A stretch of DNA of 10,966 bases, taken from B120-G9 sp034659895 (GTDB taxonomy: Bacteria > Zixibacteria > MSB-5A5 > GN15 > FEB-12). A program made the position numbers and the translations under genes. Positions 1 through 8,010 of the stretch are shown here, piece by piece; positions within the stretch are counted from its first letter, which is position 1; each line of letters opens with the position of its first letter. The stretch is taken from contig JAYEIF010000170.1 in the NCBI GenBank assembly GCA_034659895.1, positions 1-10,966 on the forward strand, given 5' to 3'. The notes below the pieces were generated by a model. That model saw only the letters and a program-made list of their open reading frames with translations. It did not search any database and had not been told where the DNA came from.

Positions 1-744
1 CTTGAAACCGAGAAGATAATCTGGAACATATTCGTTACTCTTGTATGCACTTTTGAGAGATTTTTCTGCACGTTGAGAATCGCCATATCTGCGAAAGTCT
101 AAAAGTGCTTTTGAATATTTCCAAAATGCACTAGCATCATCCTTATATTGTTTGTATAATTTTTCAGCTTTGTCATCATAATTTAGCTCAATAAGGTGCG
201 GCATAAGAATAAAACGGAGACCTTGATTATCACTTGGATTAAGTCTGAGCATATCCCAATAATGTTCTATAGCTTCTTCAAACTTTTCATCTTCCCATAA
301 ACATTCCGCCAGCCCCGCTCTTGCACGCATATATGGTCGTGTTTCCAAAAGTCCCCAAAAAATACCTTCACCTTCATTGAATATTTTTTCTCCAAGTGCT
401 CGTTCCCCAGCTTTAACTCCTTCTCGATAGAATTCAATAGACTCCTCAAGCGAGTTTGCTGTCTCCTCAGCAAGAAGATTATAAGCATCCGCACAATCAG
501 GTGATATTTTCAGTGCCTTTTTTGCTAAAGTCACTCGTGTTCGTTTTGTTTTCCCCTCCCAAGCATCATATATTACTTCCTGAGCTTTATCCACATTACT
601 TAACTCACTCATACCAATGTCATCGAGTGAAAGAATATTCTCTATAGATTCCCGTGATGGAAGAGAGTCAATTGGCGTGATCTTTGGATTCTTCTTTTGG
701 TTTTTCTTTTTTGATTTATTTCTATCCTTTTTCTCTTTTGCCAT
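1..744 (-). CDS. TPR-repeat protein, ST7-like, partial (C-terminus beyond the left edge)
   Basis: The reading frame is open for 248 codons from an ATG at 744-742 to the first base of the window, so the C-terminus is missing. Residues 1-22 are almost all Lys, Asn, Arg and Gln, a basic and probably disordered head. From about residue 66 there are helical pairs of TPR type: roughly 70-116, 138-171 (with the pattern ARAGLAECLW...EEAIEHYWDMLRLNP) and 180-235. The visible end, NEYVPDYLLGFK, resembles a conserved block (VPxYLLGxK) that I recall from bacterial relatives of the ST7 family and SEC-C-associated TPR proteins. TPRs bind other proteins; no enzymatic motif is visible and no specific role can be given. 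There is no signal peptide, so it is probably cytoplasmic. A purine-rich GGAAGAAGAAG lies just upstream of the ATG. It follows nadK by 53 bases on the same strand and may be cotranscribed. The TPR call is fairly sure; the ST7 link is tentative. Confidence 0.8.
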   Translation of the reverse strand, partial: MAKEKKDRNKSKKKNQKKNPKITPIDSLPSRESIENILSLDDIGMSELSNVDKAQEVIYDAWEGKTKRTRVTLAKKALKISPDCADAYNLLAEETANSLEESIEFYREGVKAGERALGEKIFNEGEGIFWGLLETRPYMRARAGLAECLWEDEKFEEAIEHYWDMLRLNPSDNQGLRFILMPHLIELNYDDKAEKLYKQYKDDASAFWKYSKALLDFRRYGDSQRAEKSLKSAYKSNEYVPDYLLGFK

Positions 745-797
745 ATTATCTTCTTCTTCCTATATAACCTATATGATTTTTTATTTAATGCTCATTC

Positions 798-1664
798 CTA
801 CCTTTCCGTATGATGTGGAACTCCCCAGTGGAGTTTATTGCGTAAAACTTTGAAAAATGAGTTCTGTGGAAAAACTATAAAGTTGGTTTTGAACTCTGCT
901 TTGGTGATTACCACCCTCGAAGTATCCAAAAGAGGCGACATTATCTGACCATCAATAGTCAATCCAGCTACACGGTCCTCGGATTTGACAGTCAACTCCA
1001 GAACATCATCAGCATCGAAAACCATCGGGCGAGTTGATAACGAGAAAGATGAAATCGGCGAAACGATTATCCCCATCATCTTAGGATGCATAATCGGACC
1101 TCCCACCGCCAGCGAATAAGCCGTCGAACCGGTAGGTGTGGCGATGACCATTCCATCGGCGCGATAAGTAACAATGTCCTCATCATTAACACGGAAGAAA
1201 ATTTCAATCAAACGACTAACCGCCCCTTTGTCCACCACTATATCATTAAGCGCATACGGTTGAGATAATTCCTGCCCACCTTCTACACTAGCCTTGAGAA
1301 GCATGCGTTCTTCGATTTGGTATCCACCATCAACAATAGCATCAAGAGCATAGATTAATTGCTTTGGCGTTAGCTGTGTAAGAAAACCAAGCGAACCAAG
1401 GTTTATCCCAAGTAGCGGAGTACAAATAGCACCAACAGCACGAGCTGACGCCAGCAACGTACCATCGCCACCCATCGAGACAACTATATCAACCTTAGAA
1501 GCAATAGCATCGCGAGGTAAATACGTATTCGTATCACCGCCAATCTGCCGGTGTTCATCAGAGATAATGACCTCATGGTTTCTCTTGCGAGCCCATTCAA
1601 GAAAGGCCATGACGGCATCACCGGCACCTAATTGGTGTGTATTTACAATCAGGCCAAAACGCAT
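798..1664 (-). CDS. nadK: NAD kinase (ATP-dependent NAD phosphorylation)
   Basis: 288 residues, a normal length for the family. The enzyme phosphorylates the 2'-hydroxyl of the adenosine ribose of NAD to make NADP in the cytoplasm. The signature GGDGT is at 65-69 (catalytic Asp67), followed by the small-residue loop LLGINLGSLGFL at 84-95. The NE/D motif is Asn140-Asp141, the Asp variant. The NAD-binding segment runs ADGMVIATPTGSTAYSLA (169-186), and TIDGQ at 236-240 closes the C-terminal domain. The region that usually reads PICPHSLxxRP is PISSFSLSTRP here (203-213), so the usual His is Phe207. The start ATG begins right at MRFGLIVNT, which matches family N-termini, with GAAGAAG some 14 bases upstream. 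The gene lies 131 bases downstream of dxs, a neighbour it often has, and may have its own promoter in that gap. The stop is TAG. Confidence 0.96.
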   Translation of the reverse strand: MRFGLIVNTHQLGAGDAVMAFLEWARKRNHEVIISDEHRQIGGDTNTYLPRDAIASKVDIVVSMGGDGTLLASARAVGAICTPLLGINLGSLGFLTQLTPKQLIYALDAIVDGGYQIEERMLLKASVEGGQELSQPYALNDIVVDKGAVSRLIEIFFRVNDEDIVTYRADGMVIATPTGSTAYSLAVGGPIMHPKMMGIIVSPISSFSLSTRPMVFDADDVLELTVKSEDRVAGLTIDGQIMSPLLDTSRVVITKAEFKTNFIVFPQNSFFKVLRNKLHWGVPHHTER

Positions 1665-1729
1665 ATTGGAAAGATAACTTCTTCGCAGTTACATTGGCAA
1701 GGAAATATCGGACACTTCAAAAAAACTGT

Positions 1730-1758
1730 AGTTTAGCAAATTTCAACCTTATAGCCAA
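1730..1758 (-). promoter_or_regulatory. possible nadK promoter
   Basis: On the minus strand, TTGGCT (1758-1753) is followed after 17 bases by TAAACT (1735-1730). Each hexamer matches the sigma-70 consensus at 4 of 6 positions. Transcription would begin near 1723, giving a leader of about 60 bases before the nadK ATG. The 131-base gap between dxs and nadK is the only sizeable break in this run of genes, which makes an internal promoter plausible. The match is weak in AT-rich DNA and could be chance. Confidence 0.2.
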
Positions 1759-1795
1759 AAAGCCGTCGGGAAATATGGTAATCTATATCCTATTC

Positions 1796-3760
1796 TCAAA
1801 TCGTATGTTTGACATTGTTGTGATGTGATTTCTTTTTATTATTACTATTCCGATGGAGAAAGAGTCTTCGCAGTAATCGCCCACCTTCTTTATGGCTGAA
1901 TAGTTCCTCGATCGTTGTTGCAATTGAGTCAACATCAAGACCAACTTCTTTAAGTAACAAGTCGCGTGCTCCGTGAGTAATAAAACGATCCGGCAAACCG
2001 AACGACTTGAAATGTCCGGTATATCCATTTGTTATTAGATAGCTTGCAATAGCCTCTCCGAATCCCCCGCACAATTGATTTTCTTCCACAGTAAGAATCA
2101 CATGAGCCCAGCTTGTAATTTCTTTCAGCATCTCCTCGTCGAATGGCTTTACAAAACGGGCATTAACAACTGTCAGGGAAATATCTTTTTCAGCAAGCAC
2201 TTCAGCCACTCTCTGCATCAATTCCACCATCGTACCAACTGCCAACACAACAATTTCAGATTTGGATGTTAGTTGTTCCCACTTACCCCATTCAATTTTA
2301 TCGATTTCCTTACGCATCTCACATGGTATAGCAGCGCGTGGATAGCGAATTGCCACTGGGCCTGATAGTTCATTGTCAATTGTGTAGTGCATCATCGCCC
2401 GCAGTTCATTACCGTCTTTAGGTGCGGCAATTGTAACATCAGGGATCATAGATAAATACGACAAGTCAAAGACTCCATGATGGGTAGGGCCGTCATCGCC
2501 AACCAGACCAGCACGGTCCAGGCACATTACCACCGGCAGTTTCTGCAAAGCGATATCATGGATTACATTATCGAAAGAACGTTGAAGGAAGCTTGAATAA
2601 AGTGCCAAATAAGGCCTTATGCCATCGACAGCAAGCCCCGCAGCAAATGTCCCGGCGTGACCTTCAGCAATCCCAACATCAAAAAAACGATCAGAGTACT
2701 TCTCTGAAAAATCCACTAGTCCAGTGCCGGGAGCCATAGCAGCGGTAATTGCCACTACGCGATGATCCTTGTCCCCCAGTTCCAGCATCGTATCGCCAAA
2801 AACCTTAGTATATGAAGGCAAATTACCTGTCTTTGGCACTGCCTTACCGGTTATTTTATCAAACTTACCAACCCCGTGATATTTACAGGGATTTTCTTCA
2901 GCGGGAGCATATCCTTTCCCCTTAATAGTTACAATATGGAGAAGAATCGGACCATGGATATTTTTTACCCGTTCCAATGTCCTAATAAGTAATCCCATAT
3001 CATGACCGTCGATTGGTCCAAAATACCGAAAGCCAAATTTTTCAAACATCATATCCGGTACTATGAGAGTTTTGATCGAGTCCTCTAAGCGAGAGATAGT
3101 CTCTCGAATCTTGTCACGCCGTTTGAATCGCCCTGTCAGTTCCCAGATTTCATTTCGAAGCTTGTTAAACTTTTCGTCAGACATAATGGTGGTTAGATAG
3201 CGCGACATAGCGCCTACATTTTTGGAGATTGCCCAATTGTTATCATTCAGAATGACAAGCAAGTCTTTCTTCGATGAACCGGCGTTATTAAGACCCTCAA
3301 AGGCAAGCCCCCCTGTCATAGCTCCATCGCCAATAACTGCTACAACTTTGTGTTTTTTGTCAGCATTGTCACGAGCAGCTGCCATTCCCAGAGCAGCCGA
3401 GATAGAAGTCGAAGCATGACCTGCTCCAAAATGATCATATTTCGACTCACTTCGCTTGGCAAATCCGGATAGTCCACCATACTTGCGGAGCGTATTCATA
3501 CGGTCACGGCGGCCAGTGAGAATTTTATGGGTATACACCTGGTCACTGACATCCCACACAACCCTGTCTATAAGCAGGTCAAACACATAGTGGATTGCTA
3601 TGCTTAGCTCTATTGCCCCAAGATTTGAAGCCAGATGACCACCTGTCTGAGAAACAAACGAGATAATATCCTGTCGGATTTCAGCCGCAAGTTCAACTAG
3701 TTCTTCAACAGAGAGCATCTTAATATCTTTTGGAGATTGGATATTAGATAAATATCTCAT
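1796..3760 (-). CDS. dxs: 1-deoxy-D-xylulose-5-phosphate synthase (altered GHQ motif, C-terminal tail)
   Basis: This thiamine-diphosphate enzyme condenses pyruvate and glyceraldehyde 3-phosphate to DXP, the first step of the MEP isoprenoid pathway. The protein has 654 residues against about 620-640 in most homologues. Visible landmarks: GGHLASNLG with His42 (E. coli His49), GAGHASTSIS (113-122), the ThDP/Mg motif GDGA (144-147) through Asn173, His295 in KYHGVGKF, the cofactor glutamate Glu366 in GIAEGHAGTF, GPTHHG with His427, and IRYPR (471-475). Two things are odd. The usual WDVGHQ is WDVSDQ (69-74), so the ThDP-contacting His (E. coli His80) is Asp73. The last 30 or so residues form a basic His/Asn/Lys-rich tail after the normal end of the fold. 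The ATG lies 15 bases after ispA, with AAGGA overlapping the ispA stop. All domains are present and uninterrupted, so the family call is secure; full activity is likely but not certain. Confidence 0.95.
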   Translation of the reverse strand: MRYLSNIQSPKDIKMLSVEELVELAAEIRQDIISFVSQTGGHLASNLGAIELSIAIHYVFDLLIDRVVWDVSDQVYTHKILTGRRDRMNTLRKYGGLSGFAKRSESKYDHFGAGHASTSISAALGMAAARDNADKKHKVVAVIGDGAMTGGLAFEGLNNAGSSKKDLLVILNDNNWAISKNVGAMSRYLTTIMSDEKFNKLRNEIWELTGRFKRRDKIRETISRLEDSIKTLIVPDMMFEKFGFRYFGPIDGHDMGLLIRTLERVKNIHGPILLHIVTIKGKGYAPAEENPCKYHGVGKFDKITGKAVPKTGNLPSYTKVFGDTMLELGDKDHRVVAITAAMAPGTGLVDFSEKYSDRFFDVGIAEGHAGTFAAGLAVDGIRPYLALYSSFLQRSFDNVIHDIALQKLPVVMCLDRAGLVGDDGPTHHGVFDLSYLSMIPDVTIAAPKDGNELRAMMHYTIDNELSGPVAIRYPRAAIPCEMRKEIDKIEWGKWEQLTSKSEIVVLAVGTMVELMQRVAEVLAEKDISLTVVNARFVKPFDEEMLKEITSWAHVILTVEENQLCGGFGEAIASYLITNGYTGHFKSFGLPDRFITHGARDLLLKEVGLDVDSIATTIEELFSHKEGGRLLRRLFLHRNSNNKKKSHHNNVKHTI

Positions 3761-3775
3761 ATCTTTTTATATTCC

Positions 3776-4663
3776 TTAACTGTTTCGTTGACCAATATAG
3801 TAAGCAATATTTCTCAGGACACTATTTCCATAATCACACAGAGCATTCACTCCCTCTTCGATGAGGACAGCAGAATCATGTCGCGCTTGTTCAAAGCCAA
3901 CAATTCCGGGATAAGTAGCCTTTTTCATTTCACTATCAGAGCCGACATTTTTCCCTAATTGTTTAGCATCACCTTCTACATCAAGAATATCATCAATAAT
4001 TTGAAAAGCCAACCCTATCTTTTCACCAAATTTTGTCATAGCAGCCAATTTAGTATCATCAGCATTGGCTATTAAAGCTCCTAATCGCAACGCACAGCGG
4101 ATTAAGGCGCCGGTCTTGCGTGTATGAATGTGTATCACTTCATCTCTGTTAACATCGCAACCCTCTGCTTCAACATCAGCCATCTGCCCACCGATCATAC
4201 CCTCTGTTCCAAGCGCCTCCGCAAGTTCCTTCACCGCTTGGACCATGCCGGTACGTGCCATTAAAAGAAAAGCGATATCGTGCAGTGCATCTCCAGCTAA
4301 AACAGCAGTAGCCTCACCAAACTTCTTATGACATGTCGGGATTCCGCGACGAAGATCATCATTATCCATACTAGGCAAATCATCATGAATAAGTGAATAG
4401 GTATGAACCATTTCAAGTCCAGCCATAGCAAAGTGAATTGGTTGATCCTCACCAGAAACTTTGCCACCACAATATTCGAAAGAAGCGAGAGCTAAAATAG
4501 GCCTTAGTCGTTTTCCCTGTGCAAGGACAGAGTATCGCATGGCAGTATGGAGCAAGACAGGATCAGCATTGGCAGAAGGCAGATATCTATCAAGAAGTTT
4601 GTCGACAATCTGTCCTTTTTCTTTGAGAAAAGTACGTACATTGGCAGTTTCAGCCGATGTCAT
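3776..4663 (-). CDS. ispA: short-chain (2E,6E)-polyprenyl diphosphate synthase, probably farnesyl diphosphate synthase
   Basis: 295 residues, typical of bacterial IspA. It condenses dimethylallyl or geranyl diphosphate with isopentenyl diphosphate head-to-tail. The first Asp-rich motif is DDLPSMD at 94-100, with the extra two residues of bacterial enzymes, followed by NDDLRRGIPTCH. The second is DDILD at 224-228. GKRLRP (50-55) and the GGQMADVEAEG block (158-168) are also family hallmarks. The residue five before the first motif is Tyr89, the bulky aromatic that in this enzyme type limits the product to about C15, so farnesyl diphosphate is inferred. The ATG overlaps the xseB stop by one base (TAATG), and GGTGGAG seven bases before the ATG is a good ribosome site. 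The product would feed UppS, encoded further upstream in the window. A geranylgeranyl product cannot be wholly excluded. Confidence 0.95.
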   Translation of the reverse strand: MTSAETANVRTFLKEKGQIVDKLLDRYLPSANADPVLLHTAMRYSVLAQGKRLRPILALASFEYCGGKVSGEDQPIHFAMAGLEMVHTYSLIHDDLPSMDNDDLRRGIPTCHKKFGEATAVLAGDALHDIAFLLMARTGMVQAVKELAEALGTEGMIGGQMADVEAEGCDVNRDEVIHIHTRKTGALIRCALRLGALIANADDTKLAAMTKFGEKIGLAFQIIDDILDVEGDAKQLGKNVGSDSEMKKATYPGIVGFEQARHDSAVLIEEGVNALCDYGNSVLRNIAYYIGQRNS

Positions 4664-4905
4664 TATAGTTCTCCACCCTGCTCAAAATCTTCTTCGGCAA
4701 GAGACTCATTATTCTGCGTAACAATCTGAATCTTCTTCTCGGCTTCACTTAGTTTTTTATTACAGAATCCGGCAATCTCAAGACCTTCCGAATACAACTT
4801 GATGGATTCTTCAAGCGTAGCCTCTCCGCTTTCAAGTAAATCGGTAATTTCTTCCAGACGGTCAATAGCAGACTCAAAATCTTCAGGCTTCTTCTGTAGT
4901 GGCAT
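4663..4905 (-). CDS. xseB: exodeoxyribonuclease VII small subunit
   Basis: 80 residues, the usual size. The N-terminal half (PEDFESAIDRLEEITDLLES) and the following TLEESIKLYSEGLEIAGFCNKKL give the two-helix XseB fold that wraps around the C-terminal part of XseA; the holoenzyme degrades single-stranded DNA from both ends. Residues 56-80 are an acidic, probably flexible tail. The start ATG lies inside the 3' end of xseA (23-base overlap) with GAGG four bases upstream, which supports translational coupling and balanced subunit supply. It overlaps ispA by one base at the other end. Identification rests on the characteristic sequence and on adjacency to xseA. Confidence 0.95.
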   Translation of the reverse strand: MPLQKKPEDFESAIDRLEEITDLLESGEATLEESIKLYSEGLEIAGFCNKKLSEAEKKIQIVTQNNESLAEEDFEQGGEL

Positions 4906-6115
4906 GTTTCCTCATTATTATTTTTTCAATCACAGATATTGCTGTACCATCCAAGAGTAATGTTTCCATTCGGTCATCAGTGTGCAACTGCTCTGCCGAT
5001 GTTACGATAGTTTGATTTGGCAACATTCGACTGACAGAATAACCTCGAGCCAGCACACGCAACGGAGACAATGCTTCCAATTGCGATATAATTAAAGATA
5101 GACGATTTCGATGTTTTTCAAAGCTGTTTTTTCCCGCCTGAGAAAGTAAATGATGTTGCCTATCTAATGTCTGTCTACGTTGATAGATCATATCCATTGG
5201 TTGAGCCAGCACAGGACGCTTCAGCAAAGCCCGCAATTGATTGTATGATTCTGATAAACGCGCTCGCAAAAGTGAGAACTGGCTGTATCGCAAAGCAGAT
5301 ATTGCTTGTTTGAATTCTTTTAGAGACCAAACTGCAAGCTCTGCTGCCGCTGATGGTGTAGGAGCACGCATATCAGCCGCACGGTCAGAAAGTGAGAAGT
5401 CCACTTCATGCCCAACGGCAGAGATTAAAGGAATTTTTGATTCTGCGATAGCTCGAACTGTAACTTCAGTATTGAACGGCCATAAATCTTCGAGTGATCC
5501 ACCACCACGACCAATGATAATTATATCGATGTCATCCCGCGTATTAAAATACTCTATTCCAGTTGCAATTGTTTTTTCTGCTCCCTCTCCCTGCACCTTT
5601 GCCGGAAATACAACAATTTGAACCGAGTTGTTTCGGCGTTGGGCAATTTGAATAATATCGCGAATTGCGGCGCCGGTCGGCGAAGTTACTATACCGACCT
5701 TTATTGCATAGCGAGGAATCTCTTTCTTTTTATCTTCATCAAACAAACCTTCCATTTCGAGCTTGGAATTGAGCTGACGAAATGCAAGTTCAAGCTCACC
5801 CATCCCAACAGGAATGAGTTTGCGACAGTTTAGCTGATACTGTCCGCCTTTTTCATACACTGAAATATTACCATAGGCTAACACCTTATGTCCATCTTTT
5901 GGCTCAAACCGAATACTCTTTCCAACCGAGCGCCAAATGGTAACTTTTAACACAGCGTTGTCGTCCTTCAAACTGAGATACCGATGACCGGACGAATGAT
6001 GATGATAATTGGATATTTCTCCCTCCACCCAGATATTGAAGAATGACTCCTCAAGTGTATCCTTAATCATGCGTGTAATAGCAGCAACAGTATATGCTTT
6101 GGTTTGTTCAAGCAT
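4883..6115 (-). CDS. xseA: exodeoxyribonuclease VII large subunit
   Basis: 410 residues. An N-terminal OB-fold for single-stranded DNA (about 8-103, with IWVEGEISNY and LKVTIW) is followed by the catalytic domain: VGIVTSPTGAAIRDI (140-154), the strongly conserved GRGGGSLEDLWPFN (202-215), and AVGHEVDFSLSDRAADMRAP (233-252). The conserved catalytic candidates Asp153, Arg203, His236 and Asp239 align with E. coli Asp155, Arg205, His238 and Asp241. Residues 265-350 look like the long coiled-coil arm that binds XseB, and RVLARGYSVSR (353-363) marks the conserved C-terminal segment. With XseB it degrades single-stranded DNA to short oligonucleotides in repair and recombination. It starts 38 bases after uvrC, without a strong Shine-Dalgarno. 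It is intact, with all key residues present. Confidence 0.97.
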   Translation of the reverse strand: MLEQTKAYTVAAITRMIKDTLEESFFNIWVEGEISNYHHHSSGHRYLSLKDDNAVLKVTIWRSVGKSIRFEPKDGHKVLAYGNISVYEKGGQYQLNCRKLIPVGMGELELAFRQLNSKLEMEGLFDEDKKKEIPRYAIKVGIVTSPTGAAIRDIIQIAQRRNNSVQIVVFPAKVQGEGAEKTIATGIEYFNTRDDIDIIIIGRGGGSLEDLWPFNTEVTVRAIAESKIPLISAVGHEVDFSLSDRAADMRAPTPSAAAELAVWSLKEFKQAISALRYSQFSLLRARLSESYNQLRALLKRPVLAQPMDMIYQRRQTLDRQHHLLSQAGKNSFEKHRNRLSLIISQLEALSPLRVLARGYSVSRMLPNQTIVTSAEQLHTDDRMETLLLDGTAISVIEKIIMRKHATTEEA

Positions 6116-6153
6116 GTCGGAGTATACAAGACCTTCTAATTTTTTGCAACCAT

Positions 6154-7980
6154 TTATGCCAGTGTATCAAGAATAGCCTGACCCAGTTTAGGGGTTATCC
6201 CCTTCACTGATGCGAGTTCTTTAACCGATAGCTTTCTTATTCGCTCAACAGAACCGAACTCCTTCAGAAGCAGATTCCTTTTGGCCTCACCGATCCCATT
6301 GACACTGTCCAGTTTCGATTTAATCGTTCTTCGTGAACGGACTTTACGATTATAGGTTATCGCAAATCGATGAGCTTCATCTCGAATCCTTTTCAGAAGA
6401 ATCAGGGCGGGAGATGTTTTTTTTATAACGATTGGACCTGCTACATCGGGAACAAATATCTCCTCAAGTCGTTTGGCTAAAGCTATGACAGGCTGTTCAT
6501 TCAGATCGAGCTGAATCAGTTCAGCCCGCACTGACGACAACTGTCCCTTTCCACCATCGAGCACAACCAGATCAGGCAGGTTAAGTCGTTCCTCCAACCT
6601 ACGACGGAAATAACGCCCCACAACCTCTTTCATCATTTGGAAATCATCCTGACCACGAACATCCTTTATTTTGAAATGCCTATATTCTTTTTTCCGAGGT
6701 TTGCCATTTTCAAAATATACACATGATCCAACAGCGTCGGTTTCACCGGTATTAGAAATATCAAAACAAACCATCGTCCGCGGCGAATGATTTAGCTTAA
6801 GAACATCTTTCAAAGCAGTCACCATCTTACTGGTATGCTCAGACTGCTTGCGTTTTTGAATCAACAATTCATCAAGCAGCAACTGAGCATTACGAAAAGC
6901 AAGATCAACTAGTCTTACTTTAACTCCAATCTGGGGTGTCAAAAGCTTGACCCGCGAGCCCTTCTGTGATTTCAGCCATTGTGCGAACAGATTTATATCA
7001 GGAAACTTATACGGCAGAAACAGTTCCTCGGGCAGATTAGGTTGATGGCCGTAGTATTGCATAAGGAACATCCTCAAAATATCTTTATCGGTATGATTTT
7101 CCCTTGCAGTCAACTGGAAATTCTGTCTCCCTATTAAAACCCCTTCTCGAATCTGCATCACCACTGCCACAGCGTGATTGCCTTCACGTGATTGTGCGAC
7201 TATATCTCTGTCAATACGTTCACCTGTGTCCACCTTCTGCTTAGCTCTGATCGACTCCAGAGCCTCTATCTGATCCCTGATGAGAGCGGCTTCTTCATAC
7301 TGCAAAGCATCCGAGGCAATTTTCATACGCTCCGAAAGATACTCCACCAGCGATTTCGATTTCCCCGACAAAACCATCAGGACAGATTTTACTCCCTCGT
7401 TATATTCTTCTTCTGTTTGGTGTCCTTCGCAAGGACCATCACAACGCTTGATATAATAATCAAGGCAGACCGAGACCTTCTTCCCCTTAGGTGGCGGAAG
7501 CACATGATTGCAGGAACGGATTCTAAACAGGTGGGTTAGAAAATCTACCGTGCGACGCATGTGTCGAGAACTGGTATAAGGACCAAAGTATGTTGCGCCA
7601 TCTTTTTCAACACGACGCACAATCAAAACCCGCGGGAACGGCTCTTGAGTCGTAACTTTAATATAGGGAAAGTGTTTATCGTCTTTGAGGTCAACGTTAT
7701 AATGCGGTTTTTGTTCGTGGACAAGGTTTGCCTCAAGGATAAGCGCCTCTATTTCTGTGTCAGTTAACAGCAGTTCAAGATCGGTCACCTTGGCTACCAT
7801 GTGAGCCGTACGTAATGTATGATTCGCTGACGAATGGAAATATGTCCGAACCCGATTGCGCAGGTTTTTAGCTTTGCCAATATAGATAATCTGGCCACGA
7901 GAGTTCTTAAATAGATAAACTCCGGGGGATGCAGGAAGATTTTTAAGCTTTAACTTTAGTTCCGGCGTTAGGTTTGCCAT
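6154..7980 (-). CDS. uvrC: UvrABC excinuclease subunit C
   Basis: 608 residues from the ATG at 7980-7978. The frame extends five codons further, to a TTG at 7995, but MANLTPELK fits the usual N-terminus better. UvrC makes both incisions around a lesion marked by UvrA and UvrB. The GIY-YIG 3'-nuclease comprises Tyr22, Y33-I34-G35, Arg41 and Glu83. Four cysteines, C157, C172, C180 and C184, have the spacing of the iron-sulfur ligands reported for E. coli UvrC. The UVR domain that binds UvrB is at about 212-246. The RNase H-like 5'-nuclease carries Asp407 (CFDISN), Asp475 (VLDGGKGQ) and His537 (DEAHRFA). Tandem helix-hairpin-helix motifs fill about 556-608. The gene begins 30 bases after the NlpC/P60 gene and ends 38 bases before xseA. 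There is no clear Shine-Dalgarno. It appears fully functional. Confidence 0.97.
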   Translation of the reverse strand: MANLTPELKLKLKNLPASPGVYLFKNSRGQIIYIGKAKNLRNRVRTYFHSSANHTLRTAHMVAKVTDLELLLTDTEIEALILEANLVHEQKPHYNVDLKDDKHFPYIKVTTQEPFPRVLIVRRVEKDGATYFGPYTSSRHMRRTVDFLTHLFRIRSCNHVLPPPKGKKVSVCLDYYIKRCDGPCEGHQTEEEYNEGVKSVLMVLSGKSKSLVEYLSERMKIASDALQYEEAALIRDQIEALESIRAKQKVDTGERIDRDIVAQSREGNHAVAVVMQIREGVLIGRQNFQLTARENHTDKDILRMFLMQYYGHQPNLPEELFLPYKFPDINLFAQWLKSQKGSRVKLLTPQIGVKVRLVDLAFRNAQLLLDELLIQKRKQSEHTSKMVTALKDVLKLNHSPRTMVCFDISNTGETDAVGSCVYFENGKPRKKEYRHFKIKDVRGQDDFQMMKEVVGRYFRRRLEERLNLPDLVVLDGGKGQLSSVRAELIQLDLNEQPVIALAKRLEEIFVPDVAGPIVIKKTSPALILLKRIRDEAHRFAITYNRKVRSRRTIKSKLDSVNGIGEAKRNLLLKEFGSVERIRKLSVKELASVKGITPKLGQAILDTLA

Positions 7981-8010
7981 CACACAATTGCTCAAACTGA
8001 CATATTCTAA

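Noticed and set aside
617..853. A plus-strand frame encoding a Phe-rich hydrophobic segment that looks like a membrane helix
   Set aside because: The Phe run is simply the complement of the Lys/Asn-rich N-terminus of the TPR protein; the rest crosses the gap into the nadK 3' end.
1720..1736. Small hairpin AAACT-AC-AGTTT followed by T residues on the minus strand, as a dxs terminator
   Set aside because: The loop is only two bases and the AT stem five, too weak for an intrinsic terminator; it also overlaps the possible nadK -10.
5241..5621. A 126-codon plus-strand open frame inside xseA
   Set aside because: It is antisense to the conserved catalytic core of xseA, has no recognisable domain and a composition typical of a shadow frame.
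7192..7539. A 115-codon plus-strand open frame inside uvrC
   Set aside because: It lies opposite the Cys-cluster and UVR regions of an intact uvrC and has no family features.
7981..7995. TTG start at 7995 for uvrC, giving 613 residues
   Set aside because: It adds five residues not expected in the family, has no ribosome site, and an ATG at 7980 gives the standard N-terminus.
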